Source: Pyropia yezoensis (Eukaryota > Rhodophyta > Bangiophyceae > Bangiales > Bangiaceae). From it: a DNA stretch of 64,000 nt. Position 1 is the stretch's first letter. Each line of letters opens with the position of its first letter. Shown one piece after another: positions 1-9,561 of this stretch. A model generated the notes under the pieces. The model made no database searches. It saw only the letters and a program-made list of their open reading frames with translations, and was not told the origin of the DNA. The stretch is from NCBI GenBank assembly GCA_009829735.1, contig CM020619.1:25693554-25757553 (forward strand), written 5' to 3'. A program made the position numbers and the translations under genes.

Positions 1-1206
1 CTCAATCTCATCCCGGCGATGAGGTCCAGCCCGGTATGGGTGCATGTGCACTGGTTTGGCATCTGGCTTGAGTTGAATCCGGTGTAGGGTGGCGTCCATC
101 TTGCCCAGCTCTCCAGACCACAGGTGCCGATATTCCTGGAGAAGCTTCTCCAGTGCCTCCTTCAAGTCGGGAGGGACGTTTTCTTGGTTGACCTTCGGCA
201 TCCCGGGCGGTGCTTGTTCCGGCTTCGGAGTAGTACGGCCAGCCTGCTCTTGTTCCGGAGATACGTCTAAGGCCGTCAAGTTGGATGCCAGCTCTTGTTG
301 CAGGTTGAAGAGGTCTTCCTTGCTCATAGCGCGGGCGGACCCCCGGTAAGGTTCTGCTGTACCAACTCGAGTGCCCTTGGCGAGGGTTATTGGCTTCCGG
401 CTCACGTTGACGATCAGCACCGAGAACGGGGTGTGCCTCTCCACCTTCTTGTGGTGTCCGTGGGCTAGGTATAATCGGTGTTTCGCCAGAAATTCCTTGC
501 GTCCGTAGATCAGGCATTGACCTGCAGTCCGGGTCGTGACTTGAACCTTGGTCTCCGAGCGAGGAGGTAGGAGCACCGGTTTGATGAGGGTCAAGGTAGA
601 GGGTGGGATGCGTTCCTTCTGGTTCGTGGCCACACGAACCTTGGTGTCCAGGTGCTCCAGCACTGGTGACACAACCCCATGGTTGAACTGCACCTTTCCT
701 TCTCCGGGTAGGATGCTCTTGACATGCTGCTTCTGGAAGTCCCAGCCTAGGATGAGGGGGACTGATAAGGTCTTGACTACTAGAAAGGGAAAAAGCATTG
801 GTTCATTGTTGACATAGATGGCGACGGGAAGACGGCCAAGCGGTCGTAGGGTTTGACCTGATGCGTCTACAATCCGGGTCTTGGTAGGCGCTCTCCAGGC
901 ATGTCGACGCCAGCCCGGAGGTAACAGGTTCTCAGTGATGACGCTTGGTCCGGCTCCCGTGTCGACCACCGGCGTAACAGCTTGGGGGAGGCTATCCCCC
1001 ACACGCATACGAGCATTAATCTTGAGGTTTTCCTTACGCAGGACGAGCAAGGTCCCCTTGAACAAACAGGGTGTCCAGGCGGCTACCGGTTGAGCAGGTA
1101 ACTGCCGTCCTTTCTCCCGGCACGCAAGGGGAGAACAGGTAGAAGTACCCTGCCGTTGGAGATTCGGGAAGACACTTGGGGAGAGCGCCTGCCCTACTCG
1201 TTTCCC
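1..1206 (-). CDS. pol: pol (protease and start of reverse transcriptase), partial, -1 frame to gag
   Basis: The minus-strand frame offset by -1 from gag is open from the gag overlap to the window edge. It encodes a retropepsin-like aspartic protease: active-site VVDTGAGPSVI (DTGA codons at 963-952) and the matching second motif ILGWD near 757-737. A linker follows, then LHRIQLKPDAKPVHMHPYR (about 93-17), which is the usual N-terminal entry of Ty3/gypsy reverse transcriptase. RT, RNase H and integrase would lie beyond the left edge. There is no stop in the roughly 400 visible codons, so this part is intact. The frame has no start codon of its own near gag, so expression would depend on frameshifting from gag (see the heptamer at 1200-1206). 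Domain order gag-PR-RT is normal for Metaviridae-type elements; the integrase position cannot be checked. Confidence 0.85.
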
Positions 1207-2954
1207 GGCTCCGAGGAGTCCTTAGAGGTTTCGGTCTCCAGGTCAAAGTCCGTAGGAGCTTCCCTTGCCAGAGCCTCCGTGATGCTCTGTAAGGTTGCCA
1301 CTCGGATGGCATGTACCTGTGCCTTGTCCATCTTGGAGGGTGCCCGCCGGTCAGCCCAGTTGACCGCCTTTGCAAACACCAGTCCTTGACGCTTGAGTTT
1401 CTCCTGGAGATCCTCGGGAATGGTCGGGCACTGGTAGGACATATGATCCTCCTTCTGGCACAGCCAGCAAGACCGGAACCGCTGGTTCCTGATCTGCTTG
1501 GGGGCGACCAGGGAAGGTTGCTCCTTAGAAACGAAGCCGCCCCACTTGTCCCTTGACTCCATGGGTGAGGCCTCGCCAACTGCGAGTACCGGTACAGGGT
1601 TATCACCTCCCTTATACTTGTCGGGTCCGGGACGAACTCGCGACAACGGCTTGGGGGTTGATACCATAGGAGCCTGGAGGGCCTTGGCTTGCCGGTGCTT
1701 GCCCTGGGTGTAGGCCATCAACTGCTGGAAGGTATGTTCTTGATGTTCCTGGTTGTAGTTCTCCGCATCCACTTGAAGATATTCAGGAAGCCCCTCCGAG
1801 AAGATCATCTTGAGCCTGTCCTCAGGGTAAACGTTGCCACAAGCATCGCTCATCTCCCGGACACGACGGGCGAACGCCTCTGGAGTCTCTTGTCTCTCCA
1901 TGGTTGCCCGGTTCAGCCTACCGACTGCCTTACGCAGGGAGTCCGCGTCTGCGTAGTTGGACAGGAGCCAGTTGACCGCCTCCGGATAACTCGCGACGGT
2001 ACGTCCAACAATGTGCCCGGCAGAGTCTGGTAGAACCTGTGCAAACCGCTGTTCCGCTTCTCCGGTCATGAAGTTAACCAGGAGATAGAGAGCCTTGCCC
2101 TCGGACACATCGTTGTCATTGCATGCCTTGACAAACCGGCGCAGGAAGGCAAAGATAAGCGCCGGTCTCTTCCCGGAAAACTTAGGATGTCCCCCAAAGC
2201 TCGGCTGCATTCGCCGGTTCAGGGATGCCATCTTCTTGGCCATCTTCCGGGTGTAACCTTGGTCTTGGTTCACCAGCCGGTAGTTACCCCAATACGTGAC
2301 CTTGTTCAGGGTGGCATCTCCCACTTGGTGGGCAGGGAAGTCGAACTCGACTAGCCTGCGCCGGGTAGGACCGGGAGATGCATCCCAGTCATATCCCTCC
2401 TCAGAGCTGGAGGAACTGGTCTCGCTGGTGCTAGAGCGGCGGCGACGACGCCGACGCCTACGGCTGCTCCGGTCACCGGTCTTGGAGCTCCCCGCCCCAT
2501 AGGACGCAAGGGGAGGAAAAGCTTGGCCGGTCCCAGGAGTCGAAGTCTCAGGAAGACCCGTAGAACCAGTCATAGCGGTGCCTCTGGCACTGCTAGTGCC
2601 CACAGGAAGAGGTGTATACACCCAGCTGCCATGTGTGGGTCCAGGAGTAAACACACCAGGGGCTATCCCTGGAGGTTGAAGAGTAGAACCGACAGGAGGG
2701 AGACGTCTGCTGCGAGCGGACTCAAACGCCGTTGACCCCGGGGTGGCTCCCACAGGAGGAACAGCCGGAGGAACGGGAGCAGGCGGTACTTGGCCGCCTG
2801 TAGACTCCAGTCCACTACCGGATGTCACGCCCAGGTCTGCTTCACCCGTAGGGAGAACGCCGGGTTGGGCACCGTCCCCCGCGGTGACCAGGGATGCGTC
2901 AAGGGACGCGGGGTCTACCCCTTCGGGCACCGTCGTGCCAGGGAGGGTAGCCAT
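1194..2954 (-). CDS. gag: Gag polyprotein of element A, 586 aa
   Basis: Full-length gag of the LTR element. The first ~200 residues are Pro/Gly/Ser-rich and include a run of about ten arginines followed by Ser/Glu. Residues ~230-460 resemble a retrotransposon gag (capsid) domain, with the typical NWLLSNYAD and MERQETPEAFARRVREM type segments. A single CCHC zinc knuckle, CWLCQKEDHMSYQC, lies at residues ~496-509 and would bind RNA during packaging. The start ATG at 2954 is chosen because the same MA-LPGTTVPEGVDP start is conserved in the second copy at 4382. The stop TAG (1196-1194) is preceded by GGGAAAC, so Gag ends two codons after a slippery site. The ORF has no internal break, which suggests recent or continuing activity. 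Confidence 0.9.
   Translation of the reverse strand: MATLPGTTVPEGVDPASLDASLVTAGDGAQPGVLPTGEADLGVTSGSGLESTGGQVPPAPVPPAVPPVGATPGSTAFESARSRRLPPVGSTLQPPGIAPGVFTPGPTHGSWVYTPLPVGTSSARGTAMTGSTGLPETSTPGTGQAFPPLASYGAGSSKTGDRSSRRRRRRRRRSSTSETSSSSSEEGYDWDASPGPTRRRLVEFDFPAHQVGDATLNKVTYWGNYRLVNQDQGYTRKMAKKMASLNRRMQPSFGGHPKFSGKRPALIFAFLRRFVKACNDNDVSEGKALYLLVNFMTGEAEQRFAQVLPDSAGHIVGRTVASYPEAVNWLLSNYADADSLRKAVGRLNRATMERQETPEAFARRVREMSDACGNVYPEDRLKMIFSEGLPEYLQVDAENYNQEHQEHTFQQLMAYTQGKHRQAKALQAPMVSTPKPLSRVRPGPDKYKGGDNPVPVLAVGEASPMESRDKWGGFVSKEQPSLVAPKQIRNQRFRSCWLCQKEDHMSYQCPTIPEDLQEKLKRQGLVFAKAVNWADRRAPSKMDKAQVHAIRVATLQSITEALAREAPTDFDLETETSKDSSEPGNE
1200..1206 (-). promoter_or_regulatory. -1 ribosomal frameshift heptamer G GGA AAC at the gag/pol junction
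   Basis: Read on the minus strand in the gag frame, the last codons are CCG GGA AAC GAG TAG. GGGAAAC fits the X XXY YYZ slippery rule exactly. A -1 slip gives GGG AAA CGA GTA and enters the open protease frame. The same heptamer is known to work in some lentiviruses. I did not find a convincing downstream pseudoknot by eye; a hairpin search in the ~60 nt after the heptamer would test this. Confidence 0.75.
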
Positions 2955-3741
2955 GTTGGTCTCTTGACAGCCACAGTCCAGTTACCTGCGTGTCCAAAGA
3001 TCGCAAGACCACAAGAGAGGGGTTGGAGAGCCAGGAATGGGGTTCCCGTGAACGGGTGCAAATAATTCCCAAACCACAGAAAAAGACAGAATAGGAACAA
3101 CGCAACCGCTGCTCCCAAATGTCTCTTCTCAAACACTCCAATCATCCCCTGCTGCTCCACCAAATTATGTGGTATAAAACTCGATCCTCTCAGACACGTG
3201 TCAATATCCCTCGGGGGAAAGGGACAGGTAACGCAGAAAGGGGAACTACGAGAATGGTATGCCTGTTGCCTCACGTGCCTGCTTGCAGGGCAAACAGATA
3301 CGCACGGTAGTGCACACGGGGAAGAGGAAAGCAAACGCGCAGTTGTCTTTTTCCCTGAGGGCGCGGGCCGAGGGCGCCCCGCTGTCCCTCTTAACGTGCA
3401 TCTGGGGGAACCCCGGCACGTTGGCCCGGTAGCCCCCCCCCATAACCCCGAGTGGCCCCGACCCGAGTCTAACCTCGTCAGGTCGGGGGCCACTATCACT
3501 ACTAATTCTATTCCCACTCACTAATCTCACACTCAAATTCTCTCAAATCAAGTCCCTCACAAATATGCAAAAACACATCAGAAATCCCTCTCTCGCGTGT
3601 GGATAGCGTAGTCCACCGCATCCCAGTGCCGGGCACGGGCCACGGCCGCCAACCATCGCCACACGGCGGGCGTGTTCTGGCACCTGGTGCCCTCTGGTTG
3701 CAGTCCCGGGTCGGCGCCAAGTCGGGGCCAGGGATGCTACA
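2955..3741 (-). repeat. 5' LTR plus leader of element A
   Basis: This segment separates the LTR terminus (TGTAGCATCCC, reading down from 3741) from the gag start at 2954. It is repeated with high identity at 4383-5162. The internal LTR end and primer-binding site could not be fixed: no clear initiator-tRNA-Met complement was found and the 3' LTR is outside the window. The junction at 3741/3742 lies inside the gag of element B. Confidence 0.75.
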
Positions 3742-4382
3742 GCATTCCCCACTTGGAGGGCAGGAAAGTCAAACTCGACCAGCCTGCGCCTGGTGGGACC
3801 ACGGGATGCGTCCCAGTCGTATCCCTCCTCAGAGCTGGAGGAACTGGTCTCGCTGGTGCTAGAGCGACGACGACGACGCCGCCGCCTCCGGCTGTTCCGG
3901 TTTTCGGTCTTGGAACTTCCCACCCCATAGAACGCCAGAGGAGGAAACGCTTGACCGGTCCCAGGAGTAGGGGTCTCAGGGGGACCCGTAGAACCAGTCA
4001 CAGCGGTGTCTCTGGCACTGCTAGCGCCCACAGGAAGAAGTGTATACACCCAGCTGCCATGTGTAGGTCCATGAGTAAACACTCCAGGGGCTATCCTCGG
4101 AAGTTCAGGAGTAGAACCGACAGGAGGGAGACGTCTGCTGCGAGCGGACTCAAACGCCGTTGACCCCGGGGTGGCTCCCACAGGAGGGACAGCCGGAGGA
4201 ACCGAAGCAGGAGGTACTTGGCCGCCTGTAGACTCCAGTTCGCTACCGGGTTTCACGCCCAGGTCTGCTTCCCCCGTAGGGAAAACGCAAGGTTGGGCAC
4301 CGTCCCCCGCGGTGACCAGGGATGCGTCAAGGGACGCGGGGTCTACCCCTTCGGGCACCGTTGTGCCGGGGAGGGCAGCCAT
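3742..4382 (-). pseudogene. Truncated gag of element B (N-terminal ~213 codons)
   Basis: Closely similar copy of the first ~213 codons of the gag at 1194-2954, starting at the equivalent ATG (4382) and including the Arg-run/Ser-rich segment. It is cut where element A's LTR begins (3741). The reading frame accidentally runs on into that LTR to 3543, giving a 279-aa fusion ORF with no expected function. It lacks the capsid core, zinc knuckle and pol. Confidence 0.85.
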
Positions 4383-5162
4383 GTTGGTCTCTTAAAAGCC
4401 ACAGTCCAGTTGCCTGCGTGTCCAGAGATCGCACGACCACAAGAGAGGGGTTGGGGAGCCAGGAATGGAAATCCCGTAAACGGGTGCAAATAATTCCCAA
4501 ACCGCAGAAGAGGGCAGAGCAGGAACAACCCAACCGCTGCTCCCAAATGTCTATTCTCAAACACTCCAATCCCATGCTGCTCCACCAAATATGTGGTATA
4601 AAACTCGATCCTCTCAGACACGTGTCAATATCCCTCGGAGGAAAGGGACAGGTAACACAGAAAGGGGACCTACGAGAGTGGTATGCCTGTTGCCTCACGT
4701 ACCTGCTCGCAGAGCAAACAGATACGCACGGTAGTGCACATGGGGAAGAGGAAAGCAAACGCGCAGTTGTCTTTTTCGTGAGGGCGCGGGCCAAGGGCGC
4801 CTCGCTGTCCCTCTTAACGTGCATCTGGGGGAGCCTCGGCACTCTGGCCAGGTAGCCCCCCCATACCCCCGTGTGGCCCCGACCCGAGTCTAACCTCGTC
4901 AGGTCGGGGGCCACTATCACTACTAATTTTATTCCCACTCACTAATCTCACACCCAAATTCTCTCAAGTCAAGTCCCTCACAAGTATGCAAATACCCATC
5001 AGAAATCCCTCTCCCACTTGTGGATAGCGTAGTCCACCGCATCCCAGTGCCGGGCACGGGCCACGGCCGCCAACAATCACCACACGGCGGGCGTGTTCTG
5101 GCACCTGGTGCCCTCTGGTCGCCATCCCGGGTCGACGCCAAGTCGGGGCCAGGGATGCTACA
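4383..5162 (-). repeat. 5' LTR plus leader of element B
   Basis: Second copy of the LTR/leader sequence, ending at TGTAGCATCCC (minus strand from 5162). It differs from 2955-3741 by scattered substitutions and small indels. The right flank after 5162 begins CTGAG and has no similarity to the flank of the other copy, which supports 5162 as the true outer end. Confidence 0.78.
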
Positions 5163-6197
5163 CTGAGGATGGCGTCCGCGTTCGGACCTGCGAGGGAGAG
5201 GCTGTCGGCAAAGAGAGCGCTCATCGCAAAGCGTGTCTAACTTCCATACTATCTACAGAGCGTGAGTGACACGGCCATTGGGGTCACTACTCCCGCCACG
5301 TCAACGGCGGCGGCCCTGAAGGAGAAGGTTGAAGCGCAGGTGTGGAGCGAGTTAGGCGCACGCATTCCTGGTTCAGTGTGCTGAGATCTGATTGCTGAGC
5401 GCGGACCGTGCCTCAATTCCCCACGCCACATGAAGAGAGCTACCGCGATAGAGCTATTACCAGGATCACCTCGTCCCGCACTAACTATTTTTTGCACGTA
5501 ATTTGCTTTTTCACTCGATGTCGGTGTTCCCCTGAGTTCTCTTACTTTCTCAGCGCGTTTTAACCGCACAGGCTTCAGTACACGATGAGTTCACTCGCCA
5601 CGGGCGGCTCATGGTCTCGTGCATATGCAAGAACAAGATGGACCCGGGCAACAACACGATGGAGGAAGGCTCTTCCCCTCATGACTGTCTATCGCCGCTC
5701 TCGCCCGGGGGGCACCTGGAAGTTCCGCTCAAAGACTCCACCCGCTGTCTGCGAGTGGTACAAGCCAAGGCTGTGCTCAAGGCGACGCTCAAATTCGAAT
5801 TGACTTTAAGTGACCGTGCTGCGAACAAGGCAAAGATCAAGGGGATGCGCAAGAAGGCTCTGCGGCAGAGGTGCAACCGTCGGAGGAGCAGTGCAAGGGT
5901 AGTGGGCTATCGTTCTTCAATTTTTTTGTCAAACGACAGTTTGTCAGGCGTGTGCGCCCGAAACAACTTGGACAGTTATTCTGCAACGTACGACGGTACT
6001 GATGAGCATATGCGTCAGATCATGCTGTGCCCATTCGCCGACGTACTATCCAAGCCACAAATTGTCCAAGTGCGTATCGTGCTTGAAGCGAATGTGCATG
6101 GCGAACACGCACAAAGAATGCCCGTAACCGTGCCACAGGCACAAACGTCACCAGCTACGACTACGGTTCTTTCGTATACGACACGTAAACTGCCATA
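5163..6197. other. AT-richer intergenic stretch, no convincing gene
   Basis: GC content drops markedly from here to about 8.3 kb. One 207-aa ORF runs at 5611-6234 (plus) with a Lys/Arg-rich segment near residues 70-100, but it has no recognisable domain and overlaps the left arm of the foldback element, so I do not call it a gene. Confidence 0.4.
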
Positions 6198-6643
6198 TTG
6201 CAGTACCCCAAATTTTGTCTCATGGCGACAATAACAACAACAGGCCCACAACAGGCCAATGGCATGCCTCAGATGGCGCACCACTGGCCAATGAGTGCTC
6301 CGCGTTAGTGTGGAGACAGTGCGATCTGAGGCTTTCTCAAGATTTCTGCCCACATCGATGAGGGAACAGGCATCCCAGGAACCAGTTGCGACCTCTCCCA
6401 GTGCTCTTGAGTGGATCTGGCCGAGATAGAGGGAAATCCGCCGAGATCGTGAGAGAAAACAACAGCTGTCTGACCAACCAGCGTTGGGGACCAGATCCGC
6501 CGCGACTGCAGCCAATAATCGCTTAGAATGAAATCCCCAGCACGCTATTGGTCCGCTGCGAGCTCCCACCTAGCGGTTGGCTTATGGCCTTGTTGTCATA
6601 CTGTTGCTCTTGTCTCTATGAGACAAAATTCGGGGAACTGCAA
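6198..6643. repeat. Degenerate foldback/MITE-like element
   Basis: Positions 6198-6225 (TTGCAGTACCCCAAATTTTG and on) reappear in inverted orientation at about 6615-6643, where the minus strand reads TTGCAGTTCCCCGAATTTTG. Weaker inverted similarity extends inward about 100 bp on both sides, including AATAACAACAACAGGCC against the complement of GGCCTTGTTGTCATACTGTT. No clear target-site duplication remains, so this is probably an old non-autonomous DNA transposon. Confidence 0.6.
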
Positions 6644-7232
6644 CATCTCGGACACAGACAAAAGACATAAAAAGGTATGCGTGCGCAAGCATGAGGAATG
6701 TACTCATTGTGCTTTTCGTAAGAAGCTCTCGCAAAATACCTCATAGAATCAAAAACGAAAATAGCACGCACTCGATGAAACATAAAGAGACTCAATGGTG
6801 GTCCCAAGGTCTGTGTCACAGAAGATGAATGAGCTCGGCCAGTTAATAAAAATGTATAGAGCTGAGGAAAGTTTTTCTATGATCTTTCCATTCTACTTGC
6901 AATGAGCACAATGTAATGCGAACTTGATTTCCCCCGCGCTTCTCCGCGCACATTCCTGGAACTTTTCCGGGAACCGTTTGTCAACACTCTTGGCATCATC
7001 GAAGGCTCACGTTGAATTGCAGTCATCATCAATCTTCAAGAACAGTTCCCCGGCTATTACTAAAAGTGAAGATGTCCATTTTGTCGAAGACATGGACAAA
7101 ATACGTACAGTATCTCTAGATTGTATCAACTGTTATATATTAATTGTTTCAGTTTTGCTGTAAATTATAAGGAAGAGTTCGGTGAGTTCTTCGTTTTTTT
7201 TCTTTCAGAACAGTTCCGGGACATTATGGAGT
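6644..7232. other. AT-rich stretch without recognised features
   Basis: Lowest-GC part of the window. No ORF above 80 codons with protein-like character and no RNA gene was recognised. Confidence 0.4.
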
Positions 7233-7240
7233 ATGTGGAT

Positions 7241-8193
7241 CAGGGCTCGTCAAGCGTAGCAATTTGAGCTTAGCGTACGATATTGGCCCCGCCCAAATTC
7301 TGAAAGTGAGTGTGAGTACTGGCTGACAGTGGCAGCTTCTTCAGAACAGCGTGTGAGTATCCGTGTCAGTTCTCAAGAGTGCGCAGCAAGCGTATGCGCT
7401 CGGCCAATTTGTGGCCAAGCGTATTGGGTAAAGAGCAAGTGGCAAGCGTACATCGTGAGCGTACGCATGCAGAGTCAAGGGAGTGCCGAGGCCTCGGTGG
7501 TTACGAAGAGGACGAAGGTATTAAAAGCGGTGAGAGCAGCCGCTGGGGCGGCGACGGCCCCAGCGGCGGCAGCGGCCGCAGCGGCGGGCGCCGGAGCAAA
7601 GGCGACGAATGCACTGTGACATAACTGTTCCAGTACCAAAGATTCGTAGAGCTCATATTGCTACAGAGGTTGCTGGCAGGGTCGATAAGATAGACACTGC
7701 TCAGTTGCCTCAGCATTAGCCATACGCTTAGTAACGGCCGCTGAAGACCATGCAGCGGAAGCCATGCCATCCCTTCTTTGCTGTGCCTAGTCATAGATAA
7801 TCTGACGAAGAGAACGGCAGCTCTGTGCTAGTTTGGAGACTTCATAGCCGTCTAGGGCGCCAGCACCAAGTGCTCATGTGCTACGGACGTGGAGCCAGCG
7901 CTGTGCAGACGCGGTCAAATCGCTCGCTGCTCGATACGGATCTTGTCATTTGACGTGCACATGAAGAAGGGAGGCCCCCAGATGTGTGCTCGCACGAGAA
8001 TAGTTTTACTGTAACAATTAACTACACTACGCTTGGGAAGCTAGGCATGTGCGTACCCGATACTCTTGGCCCCCCACCGCCTGGCCCAGTGAGTGTTTGG
8101 GTGCCTCCGGAGCAATCGCGTACCGCGTAGCCAGATACGCTTGACGAATACGCGCGTATTACTCCTGACCAAAATTACGCTTGAAGAGCCCTG
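7241..8193. mobile_element. Non-autonomous hAT-type element (953 bp) with TIRs and 8-bp target duplication
   Basis: The left end reads CAGGGCTCGTCAAGCGTAG and the right end, on the opposite strand, CAGGGCTCTTCAAGCGTAA. The flanks are ATGTGGAT (7233-7240) and ATGTAGAT (8194-8201), an 8-bp duplication with one mismatch. CAGGG termini plus 8-bp duplications are typical of hAT transposons. The motif AAGCGTA or its complement TACGCTT recurs several times inside both ends (for example near 7391, 7420, 7445, 8030, 8140), as expected for subterminal transposase-binding sites. There is no transposase ORF. A GC-rich GGC-repeat patch at about 7540-7600 is unlike the rest and may be captured host DNA. 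Confidence 0.82.
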
Positions 8194-8201
8194 ATGTAGA
8201 T

Positions 8202-8775
8202 ATCTAGATAGTCTCGTTCCCTGTGTATATCTACATATCTAGTGTGTCCCGACCTATTGACTGCTTATCTATCGAGTTAAAACTGCCCTCAAAGACAGTA
8301 CTTTTTTCCCGTAGGGAGGACGCTCGTCAGAATTACCCGCCAGACGGATACGGGCGAAGGATGCGGCGGCGGGAAAGATGGCAGCGGGCGGCAGGGACGA
8401 CAGAGGCGGTGGCGTATGTATCGGTAGCCAGATTTTTTTTTTGACTCGTCGGTTGATCACTGGAGTGCAATGGATTGCCTATCAACACACCAGAAGAGGC
8501 GTCGTGAGCTGGGCTCTTCTGTGGTACACGTTGTGTAAAGGGCTCTAGTTCTTCATCACGTACGAGCATGTGCACGAGAAAACCAAATGCCTGCCCCTTT
8601 TCGGTCCTGAGCATGTCTGGGAGAGGGGCTCGGCAAGCCACCTGGCCATGAAGCGGAAGCCGCGGCGTCGCCACGTTTACGCCCCACTGCGTCGTGATCG
8701 TAGGGCTGCTGGGCCACTTGCCTGACCCGCGTCTGCATCTTCAGCGTGGGCCCCCTGCAGCGCTGGCAGCCAACG
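8202..8775. other. Intergenic, downstream of the fasciclin gene
   Basis: Transition from AT-rich transposon debris to GC-rich gene DNA. Includes a short TATCTA-rich palindromic patch near 8195-8245. No gene seen. Confidence 0.35.
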
Positions 8776-9561
8776 TCAGTGGGTGCGGACGCAGACGCCG
8801 AGACCGCGGTGGTAGCCAAAGCCGTGCCCACAGCGGCGGTGGCGGCGCCCGCGGCGCACGCACACGCACGCGCTCTCATCCAGGTTCCCCCCCCGCGCCG
8901 CACACTCCCCCCGAAACACCGCCGGGCACAGCGGCAGCGGCAGCAGCACCCGGTCCACAATGTGCATCAGCCCGTTGGCGCTGCCAATGTTGGCCTCTAC
9001 GATCTGCGCGTCCGCCACGGACGGCGCCAGGTCCACCACCCGCCGGTCGGGCAGCACCCGCAGGTGTCCCCCCTGGGCCGTCTCCAGCGGCCCCGCCGAC
9101 GCGAGGGCGCTATCGTTGAGGGGCCCCCCGCGGACGACCGCGTAGGTGAGGATGGTCCGGATGAGCGGCAGCGGGTCCCCCCCGCCGCGGTGGGCGAGGG
9201 CGGCCACCGTAAAGGCCAGCCCCGCCGCCCCGTCTGAGCCCCTGTACCCGAGGGTGCGGGCCAGCCCGAGCATCGCCCCGTTGTTGGGCGGGAAGATGGT
9301 CAGTGGCGGCGCCGACGTGTTGGCAATGATAGAAAAGAGGCGCTCCCCGCGGGCGTCTGCAAAGTCGGCCAGGGCGATGACGGTGGAGAGGTCGGGGCGG
9401 CCGCGCACCGTGTCCGCGAGGCTTGGCGGGTGGGGAGGGGGGGTGGGGTGGGGCGGCGGCGTGGGGTGGGGGGGGGGGGACCCCACCGCAGCCGCCCCGA
9501 TCACCGACGCCGCCGCTGCCACCGCCGCGACCAGCACGCGAGGCAGCACCTTGACCGCCAT
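8776..9561 (-). CDS. Secreted/cell-surface fasciclin (FAS1) domain protein, 261 aa
   Basis: Start chosen at the ATG giving MAVKVLPRVLVAAVAAAASV: a basic n-region and Ala/Val-rich core typical of a signal peptide (residues 1-~26). A His/Pro-rich spacer (PPPHPT repeats, ~28-46) follows, then one FAS1 domain (~55-210). FAS1 landmarks are DLSTVIALADFADA, the H1 box LTIFPPNNGAM (~87-97) and the H2 box NGLMHIVDRVLLP (~196-208). The family's YH motif reads TY-A here. FAS1 proteins act in extracellular adhesion or matrix assembly, so a cell-wall role is likely but inferred. The tail after residue 211 has five cysteines in about 46 residues. An upstream in-frame ATG at 9855 exists but would bury the signal peptide. 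The 5' half of the gene is duplicated in inverted orientation at 16121-16350. Confidence 0.82.
   Translation of the reverse strand: MAVKVLPRVLVAAVAAAASVIGAAAVGSPPPHPTPPPHPTPPPHPPSLADTVRGRPDLSTVIALADFADARGERLFSIIANTSAPPLTIFPPNNGAMLGLARTLGYRGSDGAAGLAFTVAALAHRGGGDPLPLIRTILTYAVVRGGPLNDSALASAGPLETAQGGHLRVLPDRRVVDLAPSVADAQIVEANIGSANGLMHIVDRVLLPLPLCPAVFRGECAARGGNLDESACVCVRRGRRHRRCGHGFGYHRGLGVCVRTH

Larger units (their letters stand above)
1..5162 (-). mobile_element. Nested Ty3/gypsy-like LTR retrotransposons (elements A and B)
   Basis: Two closely related LTR elements lie head-to-tail on the minus strand. Element A, from its 5' LTR end at 3741 leftwards, carries gag and the start of pol and leaves the window. 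Element B starts at 5162 and is interrupted inside gag at 3742, exactly where A's LTR begins with TGTAGCATCCC. The same TGTAGCATCCC terminus occurs at 5162, so both right ends are true LTR termini. LTR-to-gag distances (787 and 780 bp) agree. The simplest reading is that A inserted into B's gag; the rest of B and A's 3' LTR would lie left of position 1. Seen directly: repeats, ORFs, shared termini. Family assignment rests on gag CCHC, a DTGA protease and an RT-type start following the protease. Confidence 0.88.

Noticed and set aside
3543-4382. 279-aa independent gene
   Set aside because: It is a truncated gag reading by chance into the LTR of the inserted element.
4590-4610. TATAAAA as promoter of the retrotransposon
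   Set aside because: It lies on the plus strand (also at about 3174), whereas the element is transcribed from the minus strand; on that strand it reads TTTTATA.
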